Positions 32,774 through 42,385 of a DNA stretch of 64,000 bases are shown here, one piece after another. This stretch comes from Pezicula radicicola (taxonomy: Eukaryota; Ascomycota; Leotiomycetes; Helotiales; Dermateaceae). Location: contig PDUO01000026.1 in assembly GCA_003008705.1 (NCBI GenBank), forward strand, positions 867,373 to 931,372, written 5' to 3'. Below the pieces are notes generated by a model. That model did no database searches and was not told the DNA's origin. It saw only the letters and a program-made list of their open reading frames with translations. Position 1 is the first letter of the stretch; each line of letters opens with the position of its first letter. The position numbers were made by a program, and so were the translations under genes.

Positions 32774-35083
32774 TTACCTGGCATTGTTCTGACTTCTGAA
32801 TCCTGCAGGACTAGCATTATTTTGCACCCTGTAACCGGACAAGTTCGATGTTGACGAACTGGCTCTGTATGGAGCAGGTGATGGCGTACTGCCTCTGTCG
32901 TGGCTGATCAGAGGTAAGTTACTGTTTGGTCTGCTCTCAGCGTGACCTTGGTGCATCCCACGAGGGTTGTCTTGGTAGCCTGGTGTTCCTTGGCTGCCAG
33001 CTGTGAAGAAAGGTACTGATGGATCAATTGGCGACTGAGGAGGGTCTCTGTAGTTGGCTTGCGAGTTGGCTGTTGGTGGTGGAAGTGGCACGTTCGCAGG
33101 GTTGTTTCTTATGGAGTCCGATGACCATGACTCATTGTCATTATCGAAGTTGTGCTTGTATCCACCTTTCATGTCGCCTCTTGCAGTGACGCCCAATGCA
33201 TCCAATTCAGTCGTCAATTTCAATTGAGTTTGAGACTTAATAAAAGAAGCACGGTCGTCAGAAACAGGTTGGTAGCGAGAATCTGGGTTCTTCCGAACAA
33301 AAGCATAGATTGTAGCAATCAACACTAGAATAAGAAGAACTAGCGAGAATGCTGCGTTATAGATAAAGAAGATAACACCCATAACACCAGTTACTATGCC
33401 TGGTTGGTTAAAGACGTTCGTAAAGCCGAGGAGGAAGATAGCGTTGACGAGGTTTATAGCACAGATTAAAATATTAAAGGTATTAGTACTCTTGTCCATC
33501 CATGGTCGAATAACACTAGCCCCAATTAACGCAATCGCCTCGATTAATAAAAGAGCAATAGCTTGAAGGGTACCACTGTTCTGGCCGAAAGCAATAAACA
33601 TGCCTTTAATGATAGTATACACTAATACCGGGAGAACAAAGTAATAGGCAGCAGCTCTAAATTGAACGTAGAGGAAGCCCCACTTATTAAGAGTAGCTGG
33701 GTCGGAGTACAAGATATAGGCTGGGCTCTTGTGTAGCGTAATAGAGCGTTTTCCAATGCGAATAACTTTTATGGCAGCGAATGCGAGAGTGCCGGTCATG
33801 CCAAAGAAAAAGAAGACTGCAAGGACGACTTCGGCGGGCGAATCAACTTGGGTAAACTCCCAAAGGCTGAGAATAGTCATCTGAGGATAACTAATAAGAA
33901 CTATACGGAATAGGATACCCTTGAGAACAATAAACCAGCCGTTGCGGAAATCCTGAAACTTATCGGTCTTCTTCCATTTTGTGGCAAGTTCGCAGGAACC
34001 CTTAAACATGGCCACGAGGATAATAGTGAAGACCATGAAGATACAGAAGAAGATCAGGCTAGTAAGGAAGAGGTTGGTGGATTCGATTCTGGCACGGAAT
34101 GCAACACGCTTGATTCCCTTAACGGTGTATATGCCGGAAGCACTACTGTCGCTACTTCGCTTCATCATTTCGTGAGCCTGGGTGAGCAGCTTGATGCTGG
34201 CATCGATTGAGCGCTTGGAAACTGGGCTTACGCTCGAATCACGCTTCTTCAGGACTTGAACGGATGTTGTTGTGAGGGTATTCAGAAGAGTAGCTGGAGT
34301 TCCTCCGGTCGACTTCTGATACCAAGTGGCAATTGATTGCAAGAAATCGACCTTCATAATACCCATAGTCCAGTCGAAGTTCTCTGTCCATGATTGCACG
34401 ATAGGTGGTAGAGGAACCGCAGTTAATCCGATAATAGCTTGGGCTTGGAAGTATCCGAACAGAGACAAAGCGCTGGCAGCAACGTGTGCAGCGGTATTCG
34501 AGTGTCCTTTTCCGGAGGTAAAAGCAGAGGCGATGAGAGCCATACCAGAAATAACGGCTGTAGCCCATCCCACACCCTTCTGGTCGACAGTTTTCCCGTT
34601 GGAAAGATTAGCTTCCACACAGGCGACGCTGACGTCTGGATTGCTGGTTTGGTTGATGATGACCTTGACGTTGGCATCGAGGTCAGGCACACCGTACGTA
34701 ATTCCTGGAAGGCTGACAGAACCCTCCGACAATACAATGTTCGAATTAATGTCGATTTGCCCAGTGCTCATGGGACACAATCCACTGAGACCTGATATGG
34801 TGCATGGGTCGAGGGTTTTCTTGAGGAAAGTGTAGCCATATGCTGTGGCTTGGATGTCGAACGAGACGTTGCCTTGGATAGAGGAAACACCAACAATATC
34901 GAATGCGAGCGTCGCATTATCAGGTGTGAAGACGACATTGAACAAACTGGCCGTGAAGCTGGAGTTGTCTTGGCACGCATTAAGGGATTTCGACTCGATT
35001 AATCGGATGGCGGATGCGGCGGAGAGGAAGGATAGAAGAAGAGAGGTCGAGAAGACGAAGGGCGAGAATAATGAGGACCTCAT
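32774..35083 (-). CDS. Flc/TRP-like membrane protein with ML-like N-terminal domain
   Basis: An intact single-exon gene; I chose ATG at 35081-35083, giving 769 residues, because it starts a clear signal peptide (SPFVFSTSLLLSFLSAASA). The signal is followed by a lumenal ML-like domain (about 25-170: SLNACQDNSSFTASLFNVVF and cysteine-containing blocks). Then come about nine membrane spans (about 180-640), among them LIFFCIFMVFTIILVAMF and AALLLIEA-type helices, with FRNGWFIVLKGILFRIVLIS characteristic of the Flc/TRP family. A cytosolic, disordered, proline- and serine-rich tail follows. Yeast Flc proteins work in the ER or vacuole in FAD uptake, calcium balance and cell-wall upkeep. This is likely a housekeeping gene and marks the cluster boundary. 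Upstream longer starts only add leader-like sequence. Confidence 0.92.
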   Translation of the reverse strand: MRSSLFSPFVFSTSLLLSFLSAASAIRLIESKSLNACQDNSSFTASLFNVVFTPDNATLAFDIVGVSSIQGNVSFDIQATAYGYTFLKKTLDPCTISGLSGLCPMSTGQIDINSNIVLSEGSVSLPGITYGVPDLDANVKVIINQTSNPDVSVACVEANLSNGKTVDQKGVGWATAVISGMALIASAFTSGKGHSNTAAHVAASALSLFGYFQAQAIIGLTAVPLPPIVQSWTENFDWTMGIMKVDFLQSIATWYQKSTGGTPATLLNTLTTTSVQVLKKRDSSVSPVSKRSIDASIKLLTQAHEMMKRSSDSSASGIYTVKGIKRVAFRARIESTNLFLTSLIFFCIFMVFTIILVAMFKGSCELATKWKKTDKFQDFRNGWFIVLKGILFRIVLISYPQMTILSLWEFTQVDSPAEVVLAVFFFFGMTGTLAFAAIKVIRIGKRSITLHKSPAYILYSDPATLNKWGFLYVQFRAAAYYFVLPVLVYTIIKGMFIAFGQNSGTLQAIALLLIEAIALIGASVIRPWMDKSTNTFNILICAINLVNAIFLLGFTNVFNQPGIVTGVMGVIFFIYNAAFSLVLLILVLIATIYAFVRKNPDSRYQPVSDDRASFIKSQTQLKLTTELDALGVTARGDMKGGYKHNFDNDNESWSSDSIRNNPANVPLPPPTANSQANYRDPPQSPIDPSVPFFTAGSQGTPGYQDNPRGMHQGHAESRPNSNLPLISHDRGSTPSPAPYRASSSTSNLSGYRVQNNASPAGFRSQNNAR

Positions 35084-36000
35084 AGTATCAATTCTGAGGC
35101 GTGATGGATGTATTGATTGTTGTCCCGTGACTTCCGACCTTAGATGGCGAAGTGATCGGGATTGTATTTGATTCTCCTCCTCCAGGGCTGTCGCGCCCAC
35201 TGTATCCTTAGATCGCGATACTCAACTGTGCTTTGATCGATTATCGTTGGGGAGAAGGATGGGTGGTGGTGGTGGATGGTAATCGCGCCACTTCTTGGTA
35301 ATGTGTGGAAAACTTGGCAGTACGAGTAGTTGACTGTTGTAACGACGGGCATTGGGTGGAACGATTGTGTTGGATGAGTTTTTGCAGCTCACCAGGAGAT
35401 GGGAAGGAACAATCGAAGGAACGAGGGAATCCCACACACCGAGAGAATAAATTAGGTGGTGGTGGTGGTGGTTGTTGGAAGAAGAAATTGTAAGATTTCG
35501 AAAGGAAAGAAGCCGGAGGAGGCGGGTTAGCGGGCCGCGGGTGGTGGGCGTGGGGGAGGGGAGGAGAGGGAGAGAGGATCTGTCAGCAGTAGTGTGAGAG
35601 TGACTTCGGACGAAATATTCGCGGCGGCTGCACTAAATCCGGCTTGCTGCACTGTGCTGTCAGCGTGTCGAATTTCCCAGCCAGTAATGTCGCCCACCAC
35701 ACCACCCCATCTCTGGCCACCACCACACCCACCACACCAAAGCATGTACCGGTACTGTACGAAGTAAGCAGCAAAACACCTATCGTTTGCACAGCCTCCC
35801 TTCTAAACTACGGTACTGTAACAGCAGCCTCGTGTTCCTCCTCTGCACGTCACGAACAGGGTCAGACAGCGACAAATGAATGGCGAGCTGGGCATCCGAT
35901 ACCCCAAGATCTAATATCGGAATTCCTCATCAGAATTCTTTCCTTCCTTCCCCCTCCTCCTCGTCATCAAACACTCCTGCCCTGCCTCTCACCCTGAACG
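35084..36000 (-). promoter_or_regulatory. Upstream region of the Flc-like gene with GGT/CCA simple repeats
   Basis: This stretch is strand-biased and rich in simple repeats: GGT runs at 35262-35275 and 35455-35473 and CCACCAC-type runs at 35693-35735. Purine/pyrimidine-biased long leaders are common upstream of highly expressed fungal genes. Open frames seen here follow the repeats and are not believed to be genes. Confidence 0.5.
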
Positions 36001-38342
36001 TGTATCAGCGAACCTTGAACCATGTGCCCTCGCTCAAGTTTGACTAGTCCGATAATTAAAAGATTCCATCTGAGAAGAAGACGAGATGGACTCTGATGTC
36101 GCCTAGGAATTCTTTTTCACATTTTTGTGTGCGCCTCCTCTCTAGTTGACCGGGAAATATTAGAGGTCGGCTAAGTCTGAAATGTACCTAGGTACTTGAG
36201 CTTATTCATCTCTTCACATGCCTGAGATGTGTGAAGAGTGTCCAACACCAGCACCAAACTATGAACAACGTCCTTGTGTTCAACCAAGAGCGAGGAAGAA
36301 ACAAAGCTTACGCTGAAACAAAGTACCCAAAGTGCTGTATAGACCATCTAGAATATCATTTCGTTTTGAAGGCTGCAAAAGAGCCAAACCATGGATGGGA
36401 GATTGATCGTAACATAAGATCGTAACATAAGACAGCTTTAAGGCACAATAGATCAAAGCAGAATGATGTAGAAATGGAGATAATATTAACTCTGCGCAGT
36501 GCTTTTATCAGCTCAATCGTATCTATAATTTTATCCCTTGGTCGTAATTACTAGCCAAATTTATATATAGAAGACAACGCCACAATTTGAATTTCCCCGT
36601 GCCTGGAGATGCCTTTAACTCCCCCAAGAGCGCCTTCAGAGCCACCTTCTAGTGCCTATTCTGTTAATAGCGATACAAAAAATCCGGCTGGCCCAAAAAC
36701 TATTAGTCTAGAGGACAAGAGTGAGGAGGACTTATCAGATCCGGAAGTCGGTTCTCTTATCACTGTTACAGAAAACGACCTGCTTTACAGCCAATTGATC
36801 CAACTAGCGACGCTATCGCCATGTGTAGTTAGTTAGATGAGCTGTTCGTCACATTAGAGTTCGTTCAGGTATTATCAGGCCATTTATCCATTGCGCAGGC
36901 AGAGAAGATGCCGCTACAGTACATAGCGCAAAGCGTATCCGATTGTTGATATTCAAGATATTCTAACAACAACTACAAAACTACAATTTGATTGATCACT
37001 TAGCTCAAACAAGGCTTATAATTGAGTTACAAAAACAGTTAGAATAGAATAATTCGCTATCTCGTATATGTGCGATAAGGTTCGTTAGATTAGAGACACG
37101 CTTCCTGACTGCATCCGCGGAAGTATGGGACTTCCGTTAGCGCCGATTCAACTAGTGCCATGCTGCAGTAGATGCAGTGTCATTTTTTTATCATTGTACA
37201 GACGGGAACTGGTTCAGAAAGCTCCCCCGTTTAAAGAGCCTATTAGAGATCTAGGAGACTTCGCAGTTGATCTAATGCTAAGAATCGCAAAATAATAATA
37301 TATACATATTCGTTTTATTAATTCTGTTCCTGTGCTACTATAAAGCTTAACGATACAAGATAGACCTAGTGTAACGAGCAACAGAAGAGAGGATCGATGG
37401 ACATCGTTCGCGAGACAACATTATTATTGCGGTCGAAATGAAATAGGCGATAGACAAGAAGATAAGGGGGGTGTAGCGGCAGACGTTGTAATTGGTTATA
37501 TTGCCATTATTAGCTAGAGTAGTTTGAGTTTCAGTGTAAAAGTTTAGCTCTACGTTCTATTAGGCCGAATTCATGTACTTCAAGCTAAAGTAGTCCGAAT
37601 TGCAGTATAAATAAGGCACATGCGCTATCTAGTAGCATGTTGAAGTATTATACTTTAGATACAACTACTTCAAGGTGCAATCTTTCAAAAAGACATACTC
37701 GCAAGTATAGTACTCCAAATGCAAAAAAATTAGTTTCGCGCGGCGGCGTATAGGGATCCAATTCGGCTCTCACTTATTCTAGAGCTCCTAAGGCATTGGC
37801 GCGAACAATCTGCCTTAATAAATCGACGCTATTTGAGCTCCCTGGGAGCCGACTTGGTCCCCCCGAACACAGTTGTATAGGGTTGACAACTTTCGCACAG
37901 TACAATCGAAAAGTAAGTAAATTACGATTAACTAGTTACTGGAAGGAAGAGCAGGAACGTGACTAAGCAACTTGAGCCGAGGGAGCAGAGCGGTGACGCT
38001 AACTAACCGCGATGGAAACGAAGTCGGTTAGCAGCCCCTATTGATCCGAGCAATTGTTTCATATATTCACAATCGAACTCTCAATGTTTGAAATATGCAG
38101 TTTCTACTAGCCGACACAGGCCTGCTGAAGCGTGCTCACGGACGTCACCAGATCTTTCTTGTGCATCATAAAAGAGACGGCCCCAAATCATTAGAAGGCG
38201 AGGACGACATAGACTTGTAAATATTTCCACGAACCTAGGAAATTTATTAAACTTGTGGCCCTGGTTGCTTTTATGAAATACCGTCTTAATTTGAGCCTTT
38301 TCTTTTTTCTAACGTTTCGGTCCTTATACACTTCGTCGCAAC
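36001..38342. other. Gene-poor stretch, possible degraded elements
   Basis: No certain gene in 2.3 kb. Besides the small frame at 36609-36836 there are two related words (AGTAGTTTGAGTTTCAGTGTAAA at about 37519 and AGTAGTCCGAATTGCAGTATAAA at about 37586), and a GC-richer block at 37740-38050 with the palindrome-like word GAGCTCCCTGGGAGC. A pair of inverted words (GCTAACTAACCG and CGGTTAGCAGC) lies near 37998-38035. These may be parts of old mobile elements. Confidence 0.35.
36609..36836 (+). CDS. Small hypothetical frame, possibly degraded
   Basis: An ATG-started frame of 75 codons with a serine/proline-rich, acidic sequence (PLTPPRAPSEPPSSAYSVNS; SEEDLSDPEVGS). After its stop another frame continues with a helical sequence (FVQVLSGHLSIAQAEKMPLQ) to about 36957, hinting at a frameshifted or spliced longer gene. 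No family is recognised. Confidence 0.25.
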   Translation: MPLTPPRAPSEPPSSAYSVNSDTKNPAGPKTISLEDKSEEDLSDPEVGSLITVTENDLLYSQLIQLATLSPCVVS

Positions 38343-39174
38343 ATGGCTAAAACCTGGATAATGTTGAGCTCTGTCGTCGCTCTGGTCTTTTCTGTCATCT
38401 ACTTCGGATGGGAAGACGACGGAACTCCTGCCTGCACCACCAAACCAGCTATGTCCCCGAGAGTCTTGTTACAAGACCCTCTTATCATGTACATCGAGAA
38501 CTTCCTTACAGACGAAGATGTGGGAAAGCTCAAGGAAATAGCGTATGCTCTCTTTTCATTCTTCAAGTTTTCCATTCTAGTATGTTCTGAGGCCGACTAA
38601 ATATAATAGCAAGGACCGCTTTGAGCCCTCTTCGGTTATAGAGAACGGCGTAAAAGTGCCATCTACTACAAGAACAAGCTCCACTGCAATGTTACCCGAC
38701 GCGGTTCAAATCACCAAATGCGTTGCACAAAGGGCAGCACGTTTGCAGGACCTTGCTGGCACCGACCCCATTGAGCCAATTCAAGCGACTCGATATGTGG
38801 AGGGCCAGAAATATGAGCCCCATTTTGACTTGCTATGGCCTGACAATTCTACCGAGCACCACGTCGATCGAAACACTACTATCTTCGCCATCCTAGATGA
38901 CAACTGCACGGACTGTGGGACGCAATTTCCTAATATCCATTTGGACATGTCGACTTTGCACCCGAGGTGGTGTGAGTTTGTGGAGTGTGATAAGAATGTA
39001 CTTACTGTTAAGCCGAAGAAGGGAAATGCGGTGTTTTGGCGGAACCTATTAGATGATGGTAGGGCCGATATTCGAGCTGTGCATTCTGGCCTTCCTCTTA
39101 CCGAGGGCTCAAAGATGGGCTTGAATATTTGGACAAGGAATGGAGAATTCCCAAAGGAGCTTCGAGAGTTATAA
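38343..39174 (+). CDS. Prolyl 4-hydroxylase-like 2-oxoglutarate/Fe(II) oxygenase
   Basis: Two exons, 38343-38542 and 38610-39174, joined by a 67-bp intron (GTATGC/TAG), give 254 residues. An N-terminal hydrophobic segment (IMLSSVVALVFSVIYFGW) suggests a signal anchor facing the secretory lumen. The oxygenase core carries HFD (His-x-Asp, about residue 142) in EPHFDLLW and the distal histidine with the 2-oxoglutarate-binding lysine in AVHSGLPLTEGSKMGLNIWT, so all iron and cosubstrate ligands are present. P4Hc-type enzymes hydroxylate proline or other substrates using oxygen and 2-oxoglutarate. Its substrate here is unknown. It is 6.3 kb from the synthase and separated by the Flc-like gene, so a role in the cluster is only a possibility. 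Confidence 0.88.
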
Positions 39175-40667
39175 TCAAGTATTTGATGGCAGGTTCTCTA
39201 TCTGAGTTTTTCTACCTATATTCATGCTCCTGACTTGAACATTCATTCGAAAAGTACCACTTATTTAACCTTAGGGCTTAGGTACGAAGTGAAGTGCTTG
39301 TTTTATGAAGGAACGAAGGCTCTATGGTAAGCCTTGGCACGCTAAGCTAAGAGTTCTATATTAAAAAGCCTGCTGCTCAACAGCGACCCTCCTCTTCTTT
39401 ATATGAAGGCATTTTGCACATCACGATCCGCCTTTTTTTTCGCCTACTTCCCTGGGTTTCTTGTATATATATAGATATTCTTCGAGCCACACTATAAGAG
39501 CGTTAGCAGGCAAGGCAGGTCACCAGAGCATAATTTGCCACACAAATTAGTAAGGAATCAATGTTCTCGATGCTCTGGCGACCTACCTGGAGCACTGTGC
39601 CGGCAGATACGAAAATTAAACAATTTTAATAGTTTATTTAGAAAGGAGTAATGTGAAGCAATACAAAATTAGAGTAGGAATATAAATACTAGTATATATA
39701 GAAGCTAGTCTACTTCTATAGTACTAATTATTAGTTAGTTCTCTCTACTTTAGTATAGTTAAAAAAAACCTAAATGTACAGGAGGAATCGCATATAGTAT
39801 AAAGTAATCATCTAAAGAAAAGTTTATAATTAGATAAGATGATATTAAGTTACTTAAGAATTAGTGTTTTCTAATAGCGGTTTTCAAAAAGAAAGTATAG
39901 TTGAAAATTATACTAATATTAAAAACTACTTTAAGCCTTACTCTTCCTACCTAGTACAACCCTATCTATCCTTGTACACTTATAAAAATTACTTAACTAA
40001 ATCGATTTTACTACTTTTAAAAAAAAAGTAGGGTACTAGTTAGTATATGTCTAATCTACTAGCACCTAAGCTCTATAAAATCCAATTTTATTATCTTTTG
40101 CTACTCATCCTCGCCACGCAAGGCAAAACTTTTAACAAGAACATAATTAATATCTATAGAAATATTAAAATATAAAGCTATTTAGTCTATAAGCCACCGG
40201 GATTCCTAGTTCTACCTTTGCTTAGCCCTTACTCAGGTTTACTTATAATATTACTAAACCCTACAATTCCTCCCTAAGTTAACCAAATTATAAGATTTGA
40301 TTTAGAGCTATCCCTAACTAATAGAGACTACAGGGGTTAAGACGAATTGTAAAGCCACTTTATAACCTTGGCTATTAGCCCAGCCAGTAATACCAACTAT
40401 CTTAAATCGAGCTTGGACTAAAGAAAAGGGTACGTACTTAGTGCTGCTAGTTGCTGTCTGTAGAATCATTTCTATAAGCCACGGAGCAACAAGGGTATGA
40501 TACGAACAATATTAGTTGAGAGGGCGGTGAAGTGAAGCTCTATGACGAACACGGGCAAACCGTTGTTAACTTTTTATAAAATGCCATCATCGTACAATAC
40601 CGAACAGCATTTTTAAGACGTACAAAAATATACATCTATAAAACTCTATGAACCATATAAACTCAAA
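39175..40667. other. AT-rich spacer with RIP-like stretch
   Basis: No gene. The section 39620-40350 is AT-rich and low in CA and TG in part, a moderate RIP-like signature, and may be a mutated repeat. A hairpin at 39518-39583 is listed separately. Confidence 0.45.
39518..39583. repeat. Inverted repeat with 14-bp arms
   Basis: GGTCACCAGAGCAT (39518-39531) pairs with ATGCTCTGGCGACC (39570-39583), 13 of 14 bases, across a 38-nt loop. It lies in the noncoding region downstream of the oxygenase gene at the edge of AT-rich DNA. Confidence 0.6.
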
Positions 40668-41939
40668 CTAAGGCAAGCTCAACAACGCAAGTTCAGGCCA
40701 ATACCCCGACATATCCAACAACGGATCCAACCTAGATCTCAACCCTTCATCCACCTCAACACCCTCTTCCGAAAAAGTACCCAACACCTCAATAGGAAAC
40801 AACCAAAACCCAACAGCAGGCCTCACAGCCCTTTCCAAATCCTCATCCCTATACCCCTCAGATTCAGCACCAATAGGAAACCTAATCCCCCTCTCCTTCC
40901 AAAGACGAGCAAAAACCCGATCAAAAGTCCCATCACCAGGCTCCTGATCCCATTCCGCTCCCGTCCACTGATCATCTTCTTTCTCTAACCACCTCTCTGC
41001 GCTCTCACGATCATAAATCTGATTTCCCTCACCAATAGGAACAAAAGCTAAATAAAACCGATATTCAATTTTGAAGGGAGAAATATCCCATTTCTTTAAT
41101 AGTTGACGCCAGAGATGAAGCATATGTCTCTGATCACCCATTCCCACGTATACTTTTTTTAAATCTTGAGAAATAGGACGGGGATCGCGATGTAGACGTT
41201 CAAAAGTAGGAGTCATTGACATGATTGGGAAAGAACGATTAAATATCGTTTCATTTGTTGATATTCCGCTATGAATACCCACTATCTGTCGTCCAACTCT
41301 TGGTTGGGAGACGAAAAATACTTCGTGTAGTTGTGTGAGAGTTTCTATAAAGGATTTTTTGATGACTGAGTTGAGATCTGATGACTTTAATAAGTAGAGA
41401 TCGTTTGCGTTTAGGTCGTTGACGTCGACCGCTAGATTTAGGAGGCCGATACGCTGGGGATCGTGGTTGGCTTTTAGGTGGTAAAGGAAATTTACTAGGG
41501 TATCTTTTACTGGGGGTCTTGAGCTGATGCGAAGGAAGTCATATTCAGGATTGTAATGAAGTGTTCCTGGTTTCGCCGTCTCCTCCCTTGTCGTTCCTCT
41601 CGTGAACTGGCATGGAAGATGAACTCGATAGAACTTCAAGGCTGCCTGTCTTGATTCGGTGTTGACTCGTAGTAATTTGCTTAGTACTTGATATCCATGC
41701 ACAACGGCTCGATAACGCTCGATCTGGTTGTTAGATGTGGTGTTTTTGGTTTCTTGGGTGGCTGTTTGCTCTGTTTGAGCCTCGAGTATTAAGTTGATGA
41801 TGCGCTGGCGTTGTAAGGAGTACTGCCATATCTTCAGGCGAATCTCATGTGGTAGTAAAGAGAATAGCGGGAAATTGGGTTCTTTGTCAGCAGTAGCTTG
41901 ACTAGTAGTGAATATTTGTAGATGGGGTTTTGATGACAT
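40668..41939 (-). CDS. 2EXR-domain protein of unknown function
   Basis: An intact 423-residue frame beginning with ATG at 41937-41939. The N-terminal block FPLFSLLPHEIRLKIWQYSL is the opening of the 2EXR domain, and LLRVNTESRQAALKFYRVHL follows at about residue 90, with the NPEYDFLRI-type strand at about 130. Proteins of this group are abundant in filamentous ascomycetes, many in large expanded families; their biochemical role is unknown. There is no signal peptide or membrane segment. The neighbouring gene on the same strand starts 4 kb upstream in the other direction of reading and shares no obvious function. Confidence 0.85.
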   Translation of the reverse strand: MSSKPHLQIFTTSQATADKEPNFPLFSLLPHEIRLKIWQYSLQRQRIINLILEAQTEQTATQETKNTTSNNQIERYRAVVHGYQVLSKLLRVNTESRQAALKFYRVHLPCQFTRGTTREETAKPGTLHYNPEYDFLRISSRPPVKDTLVNFLYHLKANHDPQRIGLLNLAVDVNDLNANDLYLLKSSDLNSVIKKSFIETLTQLHEVFFVSQPRVGRQIVGIHSGISTNETIFNRSFPIMSMTPTFERLHRDPRPISQDLKKVYVGMGDQRHMLHLWRQLLKKWDISPFKIEYRFYLAFVPIGEGNQIYDRESAERWLEKEDDQWTGAEWDQEPGDGTFDRVFARLWKERGIRFPIGAESEGYRDEDLERAVRPAVGFWLFPIEVLGTFSEEGVEVDEGLRSRLDPLLDMSGYWPELALLSLP

Positions 41940-42385
41940 TTTCGATGTGTTGATGGTAATGTGAAGCTGTGGAAGCAGGAGTGAGAATAAATTGAGGAAG
42001 GCAAGAAATAGGCAGAAGTAATAACGTTAAGTGGACGATTAGAATTGTGGCTGTGGTGGAAGCGACGCCGCTAAAACTCTACCTTACTACATTTAGCTGT
42101 CTATACTACGTAAGATCTTAGCTGTGTGTATATATACACGTTATTATTTTATTTTACTACAAGAATAATGTAATACTTATCTATTTATCTATTATCTCAT
42201 TCGTTTCATGTTTTATTCGTAAGAGGCATAGCTAACCCTACTCAATACTCTTCTATAAAGATCAACTCCAACCGAATCAAATTTAGACGACCACCAGGAC
42301 CGTCGTCCATCTAGCTCAACTTCCCACATTACTTTCCAACGAACCCAACCCAACCCAATCCAAACCCCTCTCATGCGCCTAATCA
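41940..42385. promoter_or_regulatory. Spacer between two minus-strand genes
   Basis: This 446-bp segment holds the 2EXR gene promoter and the 3' end of the DUF4470 gene. It is AT-rich with a TATATATACACG stretch at about 42130. No other feature is seen. Confidence 0.45.

Noticed and set aside
35644..35997. 117-codon frame upstream of the Flc-like gene
   Set aside because: Its sequence follows CCA/CAC simple repeats in a probable 5' leader region.
37998..38035. Helitron 3' hairpin end
   Set aside because: An inverted pair is present, but there is no CTRR terminus at the right distance and no Rep/helicase frame nearby.
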